Assembly: GCF_018199995.1 (NCBI RefSeq)
Contig: NZ_CP073578.1
Span: forward strand, 620,001 to 684,000
Direction: 5' to 3'
Origin: Photobacterium sp. GJ3
GTDB taxonomy: Bacteria; Pseudomonadota; Gammaproteobacteria; Enterobacterales; Vibrionaceae
Length of the DNA: 64,000 nt
Position numbers and translations under genes: made by a program
Notes under the pieces: generated by a model
Told to the model about the DNA's origin: nothing
Database searches by the model: none
The model's input: only the letters and a program-made list of their open reading frames with translations
Part shown: one piece after another, positions 10,829-19,135 of the stretch
Layout: every line of letters starts with the position of its first letter
Numbering within the stretch: position 1 is the first letter of the stretch

Positions 10829-11042
10829 ACTCTTCTCCATTTTTATGGAACGGTGCGCACATTAACTGCTATCATCTCGGCGCTTTCTAGTTGTGACAAG
10901 TAGATATCTTTCAGAATGTTACATCGGGCTAATGAGAGACCCAAAGAAAATGCAGCTGAACTAAATTGATCTGGACGTCATTTTAGTCAAGCGGTTTTAT
11001 CGGGACAAAGCAATGAATAGTTAGAATTATAAGGATAATAAA

Positions 11043-12527
11043 ATGAATAAGTTCGCACTAAGTGCATTGGGATGTTTGGTGTTAACTGGATGTGGAGGCG
11101 ATGGTGGAAACAATAACAATTTTGCTGCCAGACAACAGTTCATTATGGAGAATTGCCCTTACAACATGACCTGTGATTACCTGAGCGTGCCCAAGGATTA
11201 TTCTCAGCCTAATGGCGAGATGGTCGATGTATTCTATGGTGTCCATCCTGCCCGCAATCCAAATGAACGTATCGGCGCTTTACTGATGAACTTTGGTGGG
11301 CCTGGTGCCGAAGCCGTTCAAAGTGCTGCCTACATGGCTGAAAACTTATTCCCTGCAGAAATTTTAGATCGTTTTGATATTGTTGGGATCGATCCGCGGG
11401 GGGCCGGACTGAGTGTTTTTGCCGATTCGTTAACTCAGTGCGCGGTTGCCGAATACAATGAAACCGGAAGTTGTGACAATACATATCGTCAGGTTGCGCC
11501 CTTCCTCGGCAGCAACTCTGTGGTCAATGACATTGATAGGCTTCGGGAAAAACTTGGCGATGAGAAGCTGACATTCCTTGGATATTCATATGGGACGCGT
11601 TTGGGCGCTTTGTATGCGCATACTTATCCAGATCGTGTCCGAGCCATCGTTCTGGATTCACCGATGTCGCCTTCACTGGCGAATAACGTTGAAATCAGGG
11701 TTGGAAACAGCGCTGGATATGAAAAAATTGCATCATACCGACTTGATTATCAATGGAATCCTGATCGTGAACGTCGTTACCTGACCGTGATGGAAGATGC
11801 TATGACGAATGGCAATTATATAGCGCGAGATATGAATCTGGAAGTATCCGATGTGGTGCAGGCGATGCATGCCACAGTTGCTAGAGAGTCTTCAAGTGAT
11901 TGGAGTGATGTTTCTTTCTCATTGCAAAGTTTATTAGATGATGACTATGCGTATTCACTGTCATGGGATTTGCAGTGGCAGCGTAACGTCAATCAAGGTG
12001 AAGTAACAGCAGACGATTTGCGAGGCAATGCACTCTTCAGAGCGGTGGTCTGTACTGATGAAAGAACGCCGCTATCGGATAACCGGATTCATGCCTCTGA
12101 ATATCGGTATAGCGATGCTTCTGCTTTGTATGGTCGGTTAACCTTTGCTGAAACTGCTGGGCTTTGTTTGGGCTGGTCTGCGCAACGCGATCCAATTGCT
12201 GATATGTCCGATTTGGGCCAGAAACTCAATGGACAGCAGATTTTGGTCATCGGGGGGCAGTATGATCCGGCCACCCCTTATGTATGGGCAGAAGAAATGG
12301 TGCAGGCACTTGGAACTTCAGCCAGTTTCCTGACCATGAATGATTATGTGGATCATGCTTTCAGCTACAATAACTTTAATTGTATTGATCAGGCTACGAC
12401 TGATTATCTGATTAGACCGGAAAGTAAGGTGATGGACAGAACTTGCTCACCATCTTCATGGTATTCGGATCGGTTTGGCAAAAAGCTAAGAATTCCTCAT
12501 CCGGTTGATAAGATCCAAGGGTTCTGA
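11043..12527 (+). CDS. Lipoprotein alpha/beta hydrolase, tripeptidyl-aminopeptidase (TAP)-like
   Basis: 494 residues. A lipoprotein signal ends in LTGC (Cys17), followed by GGDGGNNNN, so the mature protein is probably membrane-anchored on the outside of the cytoplasm. The oxyanion segment NFGGPG is at 83-88 and the nucleophile elbow GYSYG places Ser182. Likely triad partners are Asp408 (GGQYDPATP) and His438 (DYVDHAF). The C-terminal TAP-like domain and several cysteines suggest a disulfide-stabilised exopeptidase or esterase of the Streptomyces tripeptidyl aminopeptidase family; the substrate is unknown. The gene is flanked by its own terminator and is more AT-rich than its neighbours, so it may be an accessory insertion. 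Confidence 0.75.
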   Translation: MNKFALSALGCLVLTGCGGDGGNNNNFAARQQFIMENCPYNMTCDYLSVPKDYSQPNGEMVDVFYGVHPARNPNERIGALLMNFGGPGAEAVQSAAYMAENLFPAEILDRFDIVGIDPRGAGLSVFADSLTQCAVAEYNETGSCDNTYRQVAPFLGSNSVVNDIDRLREKLGDEKLTFLGYSYGTRLGALYAHTYPDRVRAIVLDSPMSPSLANNVEIRVGNSAGYEKIASYRLDYQWNPDRERRYLTVMEDAMTNGNYIARDMNLEVSDVVQAMHATVARESSSDWSDVSFSLQSLLDDDYAYSLSWDLQWQRNVNQGEVTADDLRGNALFRAVVCTDERTPLSDNRIHASEYRYSDASALYGRLTFAETAGLCLGWSAQRDPIADMSDLGQKLNGQQILVIGGQYDPATPYVWAEEMVQALGTSASFLTMNDYVDHAFSYNNFNCIDQATTDYLIRPESKVMDRTCSPSSWYSDRFGKKLRIPHPVDKIQGF

Positions 12528-12534
12528 GGTCATT

Positions 12535-12560
12535 GGCCTGCTTGATGGCAGGCCTTTTAA
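12535..12560 (+). terminator. Terminator after the TAP-like hydrolase gene
   Basis: Stem GGCCTGC / GCAGGCC (7 bp, 6-base loop) followed by TTTTAATT, eight bases after the stop codon of the hydrolase. Confidence 0.85.
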
Positions 12561-12572
12561 TTGTCCGTCTGT

Positions 12573-13325
12573 TCAGCGTATCGTTTTAACCGCCTGAAGC
12601 ACAGCGGCAATTTTTTCTGCGCTGGTGACGGGAATGGCGAAGTCGTCCACACTGGCATCACCCATGTGCGCACTGGCGGCGATATGTTCCATCAGGCTTG
12701 CCCGTGTTGTTTTGCCCGACAGGTGTAACTCTTTCACGCCGGTTTGAACCAGAATGTCGGCAGCGTTATCCGCGGTAACCCCAGCACCGGCCATGATGCT
12801 CAGGCGGTTATCGCAGTAGCGCACCATTTCGGCCAGCGTCTCTGCACCGTCCAGTGCTGTGGCTTGTAAGCCGGAAGAAAGGACCCGTTCACAGCCCGCA
12901 GCCATCACCATATCCAGAGCTTCGTAAACATTCACACACTGGTCAATCGCGCGGTGGAAAGTGACGCCCAGACCATCGGCAGCCTGCATGAGTGCGGCGA
13001 GCTGATCGTGATCGACTTTTCCTGCGGTGTTGAGTACGCCAATGACGACGCCCTGTAAGCCAATCTGTTTGGCCGCATGAATATCAGCCAGCATGATTTC
13101 CATATCCTCCCCGGAGAACAGGAAATCGCCCTGGCGGGGCCGGATCATGGCATAAACCGGAACACTCGACAGGCGGGCCGCCTGACGCATGAATCCGACG
13201 CTCGGGGTCAGCCCACCCAGAGAGAGGGATGAGCAGAGTTCAATGCGGGTTGCACCGCCCTGTTGTGCGGCATGAAGGGATTCAATGTTGTCGATACAGA
13301 CTTCAAGATGGGTCAGTGCAGTCAT
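12573..13325 (-). CDS. cutC: CutC family protein (copper homeostasis)
   Basis: 250 residues, the normal length for the CutC TIM-barrel family. Recognisable segments are LEVCIDNIESLHAAQQGGATRIELCSSL at the N-terminus, VYAMIRPRQGDFLFSGEDMEIM near residue 57, VTFHRAIDQ near 125 and IMAGAGVTADN near 175. CutC was originally linked to copper tolerance in E. coli; that role is disputed and the enzymatic activity is unclear. It is transcribed alone, converging on the hydrolase gene. No copper-specific genes lie nearby, so context adds nothing on function. Confidence 0.93.
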   Translation of the reverse strand: MTALTHLEVCIDNIESLHAAQQGGATRIELCSSLSLGGLTPSVGFMRQAARLSSVPVYAMIRPRQGDFLFSGEDMEIMLADIHAAKQIGLQGVVIGVLNTAGKVDHDQLAALMQAADGLGVTFHRAIDQCVNVYEALDMVMAAGCERVLSSGLQATALDGAETLAEMVRYCDNRLSIMAGAGVTADNAADILVQTGVKELHLSGKTTRASLMEHIAASAHMGDASVDDFAIPVTSAEKIAAVLQAVKTIR

Positions 13326-13409
13326 GATTCAGCCTTTGCAAAAAAATATCATGGCTGAGTGTAATCGCTGAAAGGAGCGGAGTCGAAGCGGAAGATCAAA
13401 GAAGCTCAG

Positions 13410-13440
13410 AAAAAAGAAGCCCGGCACAATGGCCGGGCTC
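13410..13440 (-). terminator. Terminator after the peroxiredoxin gene
   Basis: On the minus strand an 8-bp GC-rich stem (AGCCCGGC / GCCGGGCT, 6-base loop, 13418-13439) is followed by TTCTTTTTT. It lies about 25 bp downstream of the prx stop. Confidence 0.9.
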
Positions 13441-13462
13441 AGAAATCTAGCGCAAAGCTGGA

Positions 13463-14065
13463 TTACAGGTCAGCAGTGTGCTCAGACAGGTAAGCTGCAA
13501 CGCCGTTTGGAGAAGCGTCCATACCTGCTTTACCTTCTTCCCACTGTGCTGGGCAAACTTCACCGTTCTTCTGGTGGAAGTTCAGAGCGTCAACCATACG
13601 CAGCATTTCGTCGATGTTACGGCCCAGTGGCAGGTCGTTCACAACTTGGTGGCGAACAACGCCTTCTTCGTCGATCAGGAAAGAACCACGGAAAGCAACG
13701 CCAGCTTCTGGGTGCTCAACATCGTAAGCTTTACAGATTTCGTGCTTCACGTCTGCAACCAGAGGGTATTTCACTTGACCGATACCGCCGTTTTCAACAG
13801 CAGTGTTACGCCATGCGTTGTGAGAGAACTGAGAATCGATCGATACACCGATGACTTCAACGCCTTTTGCTTGGAAATCAGCGTGACGCTTGTCGAAAGC
13901 AATCAGTTCAGAAGGACATACGAAAGTGAAGTCCAGCGGGTAGAAGAAAACAACCGCTTTTTTACCTTCTGTGAACTGCTTGAAGTTGAAGTTTTCAACG
14001 ATTTCACCGTTACCCAGAACTGCAGCAGCTGTGAAATCTGGTGCTTGACGACCTACTAGTACCAT
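13463..14065 (-). CDS. Typical 2-Cys peroxiredoxin (AhpC/Prx type)
   Basis: 200 residues. It reduces hydrogen peroxide and organic peroxides in the cytoplasm. The peroxidatic cysteine is Cys50 (DFTFVCPSE) and the resolving cysteine is Cys171 (GEVCPAQW), so it is a typical 2-Cys enzyme acting as a dimer or decamer. A GGIG loop is present (93-96), but the C-terminal YF motif of overoxidation-sensitive enzymes is replaced by YLSEH. It is divergent from an OxyR2-type regulator, the arrangement known for Prx2/OxyR2 in Vibrio vulnificus and AhpC/OxyR2 in V. cholerae. No ahpF lies nearby, so thioredoxin or glutaredoxin must recycle it. Confidence 0.93.
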   Translation of the reverse strand: MVLVGRQAPDFTAAAVLGNGEIVENFNFKQFTEGKKAVVFFYPLDFTFVCPSELIAFDKRHADFQAKGVEVIGVSIDSQFSHNAWRNTAVENGGIGQVKYPLVADVKHEICKAYDVEHPEAGVAFRGSFLIDEEGVVRHQVVNDLPLGRNIDEMLRMVDALNFHQKNGEVCPAQWEEGKAGMDASPNGVAAYLSEHTADL

Positions 14066-14194
14066 GTTGGTGCTCCTAATATTGGAATGTTTACCACCCC
14101 GTATGGGCAGTCCCTGATAAAACAGGACACACTATATCGAAAGTGCTACATTGAAAAAAGTGGAATAAATAGATTATTACAATCGAAAAATACG
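14066..14194. promoter_or_regulatory. Divergent promoter region between peroxiredoxin and oxyR2 genes
   Basis: 129 bp shared by two divergent genes. The family places OxyR2 binding here to control both. I see AT-rich half-site-like pieces (CTATATCGAAAGTGCTACA and ATAGATTATTACAATC, about 14130-14185) but cannot align a full four-element OxyR site with certainty. The location is inferred from gene arrangement. Confidence 0.45.
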
Positions 14195-15091
14195 ATGAGC
14201 AAATTTCCTTCACTGAAGCAACTGCATTATCTGGTGACTTTATATGAAACCCGTCACTTTGGTGAGGCCGCCAAGCAATGTTTTGTCAGCCAGTCTACCT
14301 TGAGTTCCGGGATCCAGAATCTGGAAGACTTGGTTGGATGCCAATTGATTGAGCGCGATAACAAAGCGCTGGTGTTTACGTCGGTTGGTGAAGAAGTGGT
14401 GATCCGGAGCCGGGAGTTACTGGCCCGGACGCAGGATATGATGGAACTGTCGAAAAGTGGCGATGATCAGATGGCAGGGCAGGTACGTCTGGGTTGTATT
14501 CCGACCATTGCGCCTTTCCTGCTGGGAGATTTGGTCCAGGCCGTCAACCGTCGTCATCCACAGCTTCACCTGTTATTAAGAGAGGACACCACGGATAACC
14601 TGCTCAGCGCCCTGAGAAACGGCGAAATGGATGTGCTGATTCTGGCATTACCGGTGGAAATCAGTGGTATGCAAAGTCAGGTGGTGGGGCGGGATCCGTT
14701 CAAAATGGTGCTCAGCAAAACTCAGGCTGTCCGGGTGGCATCGCCGCTGCGCTATACGGATTTGCCCGACGAATCTGTGTTTTTACTGGAAAAAGAACAT
14801 TGTCTGACTGGTCATGCGGTCTCAGCCTGTCAGCTGACCAGTAAAGAGAAGATCAATCCTTTCGCGGCAACGAGCCTGCATACGCTGGTTCAGATGGTCT
14901 CCAATGGTCTGGGATCGACGTTTATTCCCCAGATGGCGATAAAGCATGGCTTGGCAGATAACCCGGATCTGGTCATTTTGGAACCACCGGGTGATGCCGC
15001 ATACCGGGAAATCGGTCTGGTCTGGCGTCCGACTTCAAGCCGAATTCCGACCTTTCAGGCGCTCGCAGCGATTGTTGCCGACTTACTTTAA
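14195..15091 (+). CDS. oxyR2: LysR-type peroxide sensor, OxyR2 type
   Basis: 298 residues from the ATG at 14195 (MSKFPSLKQLHYLVTLYETRHFG), the normal size for OxyR. The N-terminal winged helix (about 1-60) has FGEAAKQCFVSQSTLSSGIQ. The redox loop is EHCLTGHAVSAC with Cys203 and Cys212 nine residues apart, equivalent to C199/C208 of E. coli OxyR. A glutamate (Glu201) stands two residues before the first cysteine, where classic OxyR has glycine. In V. vulnificus OxyR2 the matching Glu204 makes the sensor more sensitive to low peroxide. Divergence from a 2-Cys peroxiredoxin supports the OxyR2 assignment. The ribosome-binding site is weak, so the start is less sure. Confidence 0.88.
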   Translation: MSKFPSLKQLHYLVTLYETRHFGEAAKQCFVSQSTLSSGIQNLEDLVGCQLIERDNKALVFTSVGEEVVIRSRELLARTQDMMELSKSGDDQMAGQVRLGCIPTIAPFLLGDLVQAVNRRHPQLHLLLREDTTDNLLSALRNGEMDVLILALPVEISGMQSQVVGRDPFKMVLSKTQAVRVASPLRYTDLPDESVFLLEKEHCLTGHAVSACQLTSKEKINPFAATSLHTLVQMVSNGLGSTFIPQMAIKHGLADNPDLVILEPPGDAAYREIGLVWRPTSSRIPTFQALAAIVADLL

Positions 15092-15708
15092 GTGCTTCCA
15101 AATGGGTCAGCAGAAAATATCTTTATATTTGGTGAATGATTCTGCTGATCTGCCATTCTTCTGAAGTATTATCCTGTCCCGGAAAAATCTCAAACGACTG
15201 ATTTTGTAGATTTTTTCTGTTTCGTTCAGAAAAACAATTCTGTTTTGCATCATGAAAGTGATTCCCTGTGTGTATGACTCCTATAATTTTTGTCTATAAA
15301 TGTATTGAGATTGAGCCGTTTGCATCCGGTTGCTGATCCGGCTGATGTTTTAAACGTTCTTTTTGCAATTCAGAATTGCACCCGAAATTGTTATTTAATT
15401 ACGTAATCCTCAACATTTTTGAGGTCGTACAGATTGAAAGACAAAAAAACGGAAATATCGCTTCAGGCTGTTTTAATTTGGTGTTTTGAGTAATAGCTCT
15501 ATACTTTTCAAGTGTTTGATTTTGTGTATTTTTATTTGTTTTGTTGATTGGGTTGAGTTTTGGGGTGGTTTGCTTTTCTCAATTCATTCAGGCAACTTAG
15601 CTTCCATGTCGGGGCCAATTCTGGTCTAAGCTGAACATCAGCGAGCGCCTTGCTTAGGTAGTTATTTAGTTACAGCTGTCTGTGGCTGAAGCAAATGGGG
15701 AGATTTCA
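15092..15708 (+). other. 617-bp intergenic region upstream of aceB
   Basis: No convincing gene. Just after oxyR2 lies a long-range inverted repeat (TCAGCAGAA near 15107, TTCTGCTGA near 15138). At 15364-15380 there is a perfect palindrome, TGCAATTC-A-GAATTGCA. The rest is AT-rich with T-tracts, fitting a long aceBA promoter/leader region. I recognise no specific regulator site. Confidence 0.5.
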
Positions 15709-17316
15709 ATGGATAGGGACAATCAATATCAGTTTGGTCAGTTGACCTTGAAGGCATCACTGTCTGATTCGCAACGCGATATTTTAAGTGATGAGGCGAT
15801 GGCATTCGTCGACAAACTGGTGACCCGTTTTGCTGCCCGTGTCCCTGAGTTGCTGGCAACCCGTGAAAGCCGTCAGAAGGCCATTGATGACGGCCAGCTG
15901 CCGGATTTCCTTCCAGAAACCCGGGATATCCGTGAAAGTGACTGGACCATTCAGAATATTCCTGCCGATCTTCAGGACCGCCGTGTCGAGATTACCGGTC
16001 CGGTCGATCGGAAAATGGTGATTAATGCGCTCAATGCCAACGTGAAAGTTTTCATGGCTGACTTTGAGGATTCATTCGCACCGGCCTGGAGTGCTGTGAT
16101 TGATGGTCAGCGAAACCTGCGTGACGCGGTCAATCGCACGATCGCTTATACCCAGCCTGAAACGGGCAAAGTCTACGAACTGAACGCGGACCCTGCGGTA
16201 TTAATTTGCCGGGTGCGCGGACTGCACCTGCCGGAAAAACACGTGCTTTGGCAAGGTCAGCCCATTCCTGGGGCGCTGCTGGATTTCGGTCTTTATTTTT
16301 TCCATAACCACAAACAATTGCTGGCCAATGGCAGCGGGCCATATTTCTACGTGCCGAAACTGCAGGCCTATCAGGAAGCGGCCTGGTGGAGCGATGTTTT
16401 CAGCTTTGCTGAGGATGAAGCAGGCCTGTCTCGTGGCACCATCAAAGCCACCGTGCTGATAGAGACGCTGCCGGCAGTATTCGAAATGCATGAAATTTTG
16501 CACAGCCTGAAAGAGCATATCGTCGGCCTGAACTGTGGTCGCTGGGATTATATTTTCAGCTACATCAAAACATTGCGTAATCACCCGGACCGCATTTTAC
16601 CGGACCGTCAGGTGGTGACGATGGAAAAACCATTTCTGAATGCATACTCCCGTTTGCTGGTCCGAACCTGTCACCAGCGTGGCGCCTTTGCCATGGGCGG
16701 TATGGCTGCCTTCATCCCGTCAAAGGATCCAGAGCAGAATGCCTGGGTGCTGAATAAAATCCAGACCGATAAAGCGCTCGAAGCGAAGAATGGTCACGAT
16801 GGCACCTGGGTGGCACACCCGGGACTGGCTGATACCGCGCGTGCTGTGTTTGATGAGTATCTGGGGGAGCGTTCGAACCAACTGGATGTGACCCGTGAAT
16901 CCGATGCGCCGATTACCGCGCAAGAACTGCTGGCCCCTTGTGAGGGGGAGCGAACGGAAGAGGGCATGCGCCACAATATCCGTGTCGCGGTGCAATACAT
17001 TGAAGCCTGGATTTCCGGTAACGGTTGTGTGCCGATTTATGGCCTGATGGAGGATGCAGCGACGGCAGAAATCTCCCGCGCTTCAATCTGGCAGTGGATC
17101 AAGCACGGCAAGACGTTAAGCAATGGTCAGGTGGTCACAAAAGAGTTGTTTGCGCAGATGCTGGCAGAAGAAATGCAGGTGCTCGAGCAGGAAGTCGGGG
17201 CATCCCGGTTTCATCAGGGCCGGTATCAGGAAGCCGCATCAATGATGGCACGCCTGACCACCAGTGAAGCACTGGTGACCTTCCTGACATTGCCGGGCTA
17301 TGAATACCTTGAATAA
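15709..17316 (+). CDS. aceB: Malate synthase A
   Basis: 535 residues from the ATG at 15709, which has GGGGAG seven bases upstream; an in-frame GTG at 15682 is less likely. E. coli AceB has 533. It condenses glyoxylate with acetyl-CoA to malate, the second step of the glyoxylate shunt. Family markers are VFMADFEDSFAPAW, the catalytic arginine region LICRVRGLHLPEKHV, and GLNCGRWDYIFSYIK; the acid DAATAEISRASIWQW lies near the C-terminus. It is followed by aceA after 162 bp, so the two probably form an operon. No aceK was found. Confidence 0.97.
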   Translation: MDRDNQYQFGQLTLKASLSDSQRDILSDEAMAFVDKLVTRFAARVPELLATRESRQKAIDDGQLPDFLPETRDIRESDWTIQNIPADLQDRRVEITGPVDRKMVINALNANVKVFMADFEDSFAPAWSAVIDGQRNLRDAVNRTIAYTQPETGKVYELNADPAVLICRVRGLHLPEKHVLWQGQPIPGALLDFGLYFFHNHKQLLANGSGPYFYVPKLQAYQEAAWWSDVFSFAEDEAGLSRGTIKATVLIETLPAVFEMHEILHSLKEHIVGLNCGRWDYIFSYIKTLRNHPDRILPDRQVVTMEKPFLNAYSRLLVRTCHQRGAFAMGGMAAFIPSKDPEQNAWVLNKIQTDKALEAKNGHDGTWVAHPGLADTARAVFDEYLGERSNQLDVTRESDAPITAQELLAPCEGERTEEGMRHNIRVAVQYIEAWISGNGCVPIYGLMEDAATAEISRASIWQWIKHGKTLSNGQVVTKELFAQMLAEEMQVLEQEVGASRFHQGRYQEAASMMARLTTSEALVTFLTLPGYEYLE

Positions 17317-17372
17317 GCCCGGCGTTGTAAAAGTCAGGCAATGAAACGTTAGCGACATACGATTGAAACATG

Positions 17373-17394
17373 GCTGTCCGGGAAACCGGACAGC
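17373..17394 (+). other. Stable GAAA-capped hairpin between aceB and aceA
   Basis: A perfect 9-bp stem (GCTGTCCGG / CCGGACAGC) closed by a GAAA tetraloop. No T-run follows, so it is not a simple terminator. It lies between the aceB stop and the aceA start and could protect or process the dicistronic mRNA. Confidence 0.6.
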
Positions 17395-17478
17395 GGAAGC
17401 CCAAGAAACCCAATGAAAACTGAACCGCAGAACCTCCAGATTTTGCGAATTATCGTCACATAATATGAGGGATTTATT

Positions 17479-18786
17479 ATGACACTGACTCGCCAGCAAC
17501 AGATTGAAGCCATTGAAAAGGACTGGGCTGAGAATCCGCGTTGGAAAAACGTGAAGCGTACCTATACCGCGGAAGACGTGGTGAACCTTCAGGGTTCCGT
17601 CGTCCCGGCGAACACACTGGCTCAGCGCGGTGCTGACAAGCTGTGGGATCTGGTGAACGGTGCTGCGAAAAAAGGGTACGTGAACTGTCTGGGTGCGCTG
17701 ACCGGTGGTCAGGCTGTCCAGCAGGCGAAAGCTGGAATTGAGGCGATTTACCTGTCTGGCTGGCAGGTGGCGGCAGATAATAACACGGCCTCTTCGATGT
17801 ATCCGGATCAGTCGCTGTATCCGGTGGATTCTGTCCCGGCCGTGGTGAAGCGAATCAACAACTCTTTCCGCCGGGCTGATCAGATTCAGTGGGCGAATGG
17901 GAAGAGTCCGGAAGAAGGCGGTATTGACTACTTCCTGCCAATTGTCGCAGATGCAGAAGCCGGTTTTGGTGGTGTTCTGAATGCTTACGAGCTGATGCGC
18001 AGCATGATTGACGCGGGTGCGGCCGGGGTTCACTTTGAAGACCAGCTGGCTTCTGTGAAGAAGTGTGGCCACATGGGCGGCAAAGTGCTGGTGCCGACGC
18101 AGGAAGCCGTTCAGAAATTGGTTGCCGCCCGTCTGGCCGCAGACGTTGCAGGTACAACCACGCTGGTGATTGCGCGGACCGATGCCAATGCTGCTGATCT
18201 GCTGACCTCGGACTGTGATGCATACGATGCCGACTTCATCACCGGTGAGCGGACTCCGGAAGGTTTCTATCGCGTTCGCGCCGGCATTGATCAGGCGATC
18301 GCCCGTGGTCTGGCTTACGCACCATATGCCGACCTGATCTGGTGTGAAACGGCGACGCCGTGTCTGGAGGAAGCCCGTAAGTTTGCAGAAGCGATTCATG
18401 CAGAATATCCGGATCAGCTGCTGGCCTATAACTGCTCCCCGTCTTTCAACTGGGAGAAGAATCTGGATGCTGCAACCATTGCGAAGTTCCAGCAGGAACT
18501 GTCTGACATGGGCTACAAGTATCAGTTCATTACTCTGGCAGGGATCCATAACATGTGGTTCAACATGTTTGAACTGGCCCACGCTTATGCGCAGGGCGAA
18601 GGCATGCGTCATTATGTCGAGAAAGTACAGCGTCCTGAGTTTGCGGCAGCAGAGAAGGGTTATACCTTCGTGGCGCACCAGCAGGAAGTGGGTACTGGTT
18701 ATTTCGACAAGATGACCAATGTGATTCAGGGCGGAAACTCTTCAGTGACCGCGCTGACCGGCTCGACCGAGGAAGATCAGTTCTGA
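17479..18786 (+). CDS. aceA: Isocitrate lyase
   Basis: 435 residues, the same size as E. coli AceA (434). It cleaves isocitrate to glyoxylate and succinate. The catalytic loop [11 protein letters not shown] places the active-site Cys at 196; metal-binding acidic residues lie in ADAEAGFGG and HFEDQ. The N-terminal [19 protein letters not shown] is characteristic of bacterial ICL. A TATGAGGGATTT leader gives a ribosome site. With aceB it permits growth on acetate or fatty acids. Confidence 0.98.
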   Translation: MTLTRQQQIEAIEKDWAENPRWKNVKRTYTAEDVVNLQGSVVPANTLAQRGADKLWDLVNGAAKKGYVNCLGALTGGQAVQQAKAGIEAIYLSGWQVAADNNTASSMYPDQSLYPVDSVPAVVKRINNSFRRADQIQWANGKSPEEGGIDYFLPIVADAEAGFGGVLNAYELMRSMIDAGAAGVHFEDQLASVKKCGHMGGKVLVPTQEAVQKLVAARLAADVAGTTTLVIARTDANAADLLTSDCDAYDADFITGERTPEGFYRVRAGIDQAIARGLAYAPYADLIWCETATPCLEEARKFAEAIHAEYPDQLLAYNCSPSFNWEKNLDAATIAKFQQELSDMGYKYQFITLAGIHNMWFNMFELAHAYAQGEGMRHYVEKVQRPEFAAAEKGYTFVAHQQEVGTGYFDKMTNVIQGGNSSVTALTGSTEEDQF

Positions 18787-18862
18787 GCAGACTGATTGGA
18801 TTTGACTGAGCAATCTATCCTAGTAAGACCGTTTCGCAGCTGTACTCCGGAAGGAGATTGCG

Positions 18863-18922
18863 ATGAGCGTTATCTTCTATATCCAGGGGCTGGTCACGCA
18901 GCCCCAGAAAGATAGCCTTTGA
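18863..18922 (+). CDS. Possible 19-residue small ORF downstream of aceA
   Basis: ATG at 18863 preceded by GGAAGGAGATTGCG, a strong ribosome-binding site. It reads MSVIFYIQGLVTQPQKDSL to TGA at 18920-18922. A 7-bp GC-rich hairpin (GGGGCTG / CAGCCCC) lies within the frame. The stop abuts the palindromic element that follows. No homologue is recognised. It may be a real small peptide, a leader, or the chance opening of a structured 3' UTR. Confidence 0.3.
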   Translation: MSVIFYIQGLVTQPQKDSL

Positions 18923-19084
18923 ATACCAATCGCAGTCAATCACTGGTCATCCTAGCGGGTTCAAATGTTCGATCACTGCGTTAGATTTTTTGATTGTAGA
19001 ATGACGACTTATCTAAAAAATCTGCCTTGTTCTCAAACATTTTTCCTGCGCTATTTCTGAACATTGACTGACTTTGATTGGTAT
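18923..19084. mobile_element. MITE-like palindromic element (162 bp)
   Basis: The left end ATACCAATCGCAGTCAATCA and the inverted right end (ATACCAATCAAAGTCAGTCA on the minus strand) match at 17 of 20 positions. The whole element is an imperfect palindrome; near its centre AGATTTTTT is mirrored by AAAAAATCT. CTTTGAA occurs at both edges (18917-18923 and 19087-19093), fitting a short target-site duplication. It has no coding capacity. Similar short palindromic intergenic repeats with ATACCAAT ends occur, as I recall, in Vibrio and Photobacterium genomes. It lies between the aceA 3' region and its likely terminator. Confidence 0.75.
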
Positions 19085-19107
19085 AACTTTGAAATTGTTA
19101 TCGCCTT

Positions 19108-19135
19108 GGGAGCCGTTGGCTCCCCTTTTTCTTTC
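19108..19135 (+). terminator. Probable aceBA terminator, beyond the palindromic element
   Basis: GGGAGCC-GTT-GGCTCCC (7-bp stem, 3-base loop, 19108-19124) followed by CTTTTTCTTTCTT. Reading from the other strand gives no T-run, so it serves plus-strand transcription, most likely from aceA. Confidence 0.8.

Noticed and set aside
15553..15580. Sigma-54-like promoter before aceB (TTGGGGTGGTTTGC)
   Set aside because: The GG and GC elements are 8 rather than 10 bases apart, so it does not fit the -24/-12 spacing.
17239..18678. Long open frame on the minus strand opposite aceA (479 codons)
   Set aside because: It mirrors aceA, which has a certain product and codon use; the translated antisense protein is His/Arg-rich with no family resemblance.
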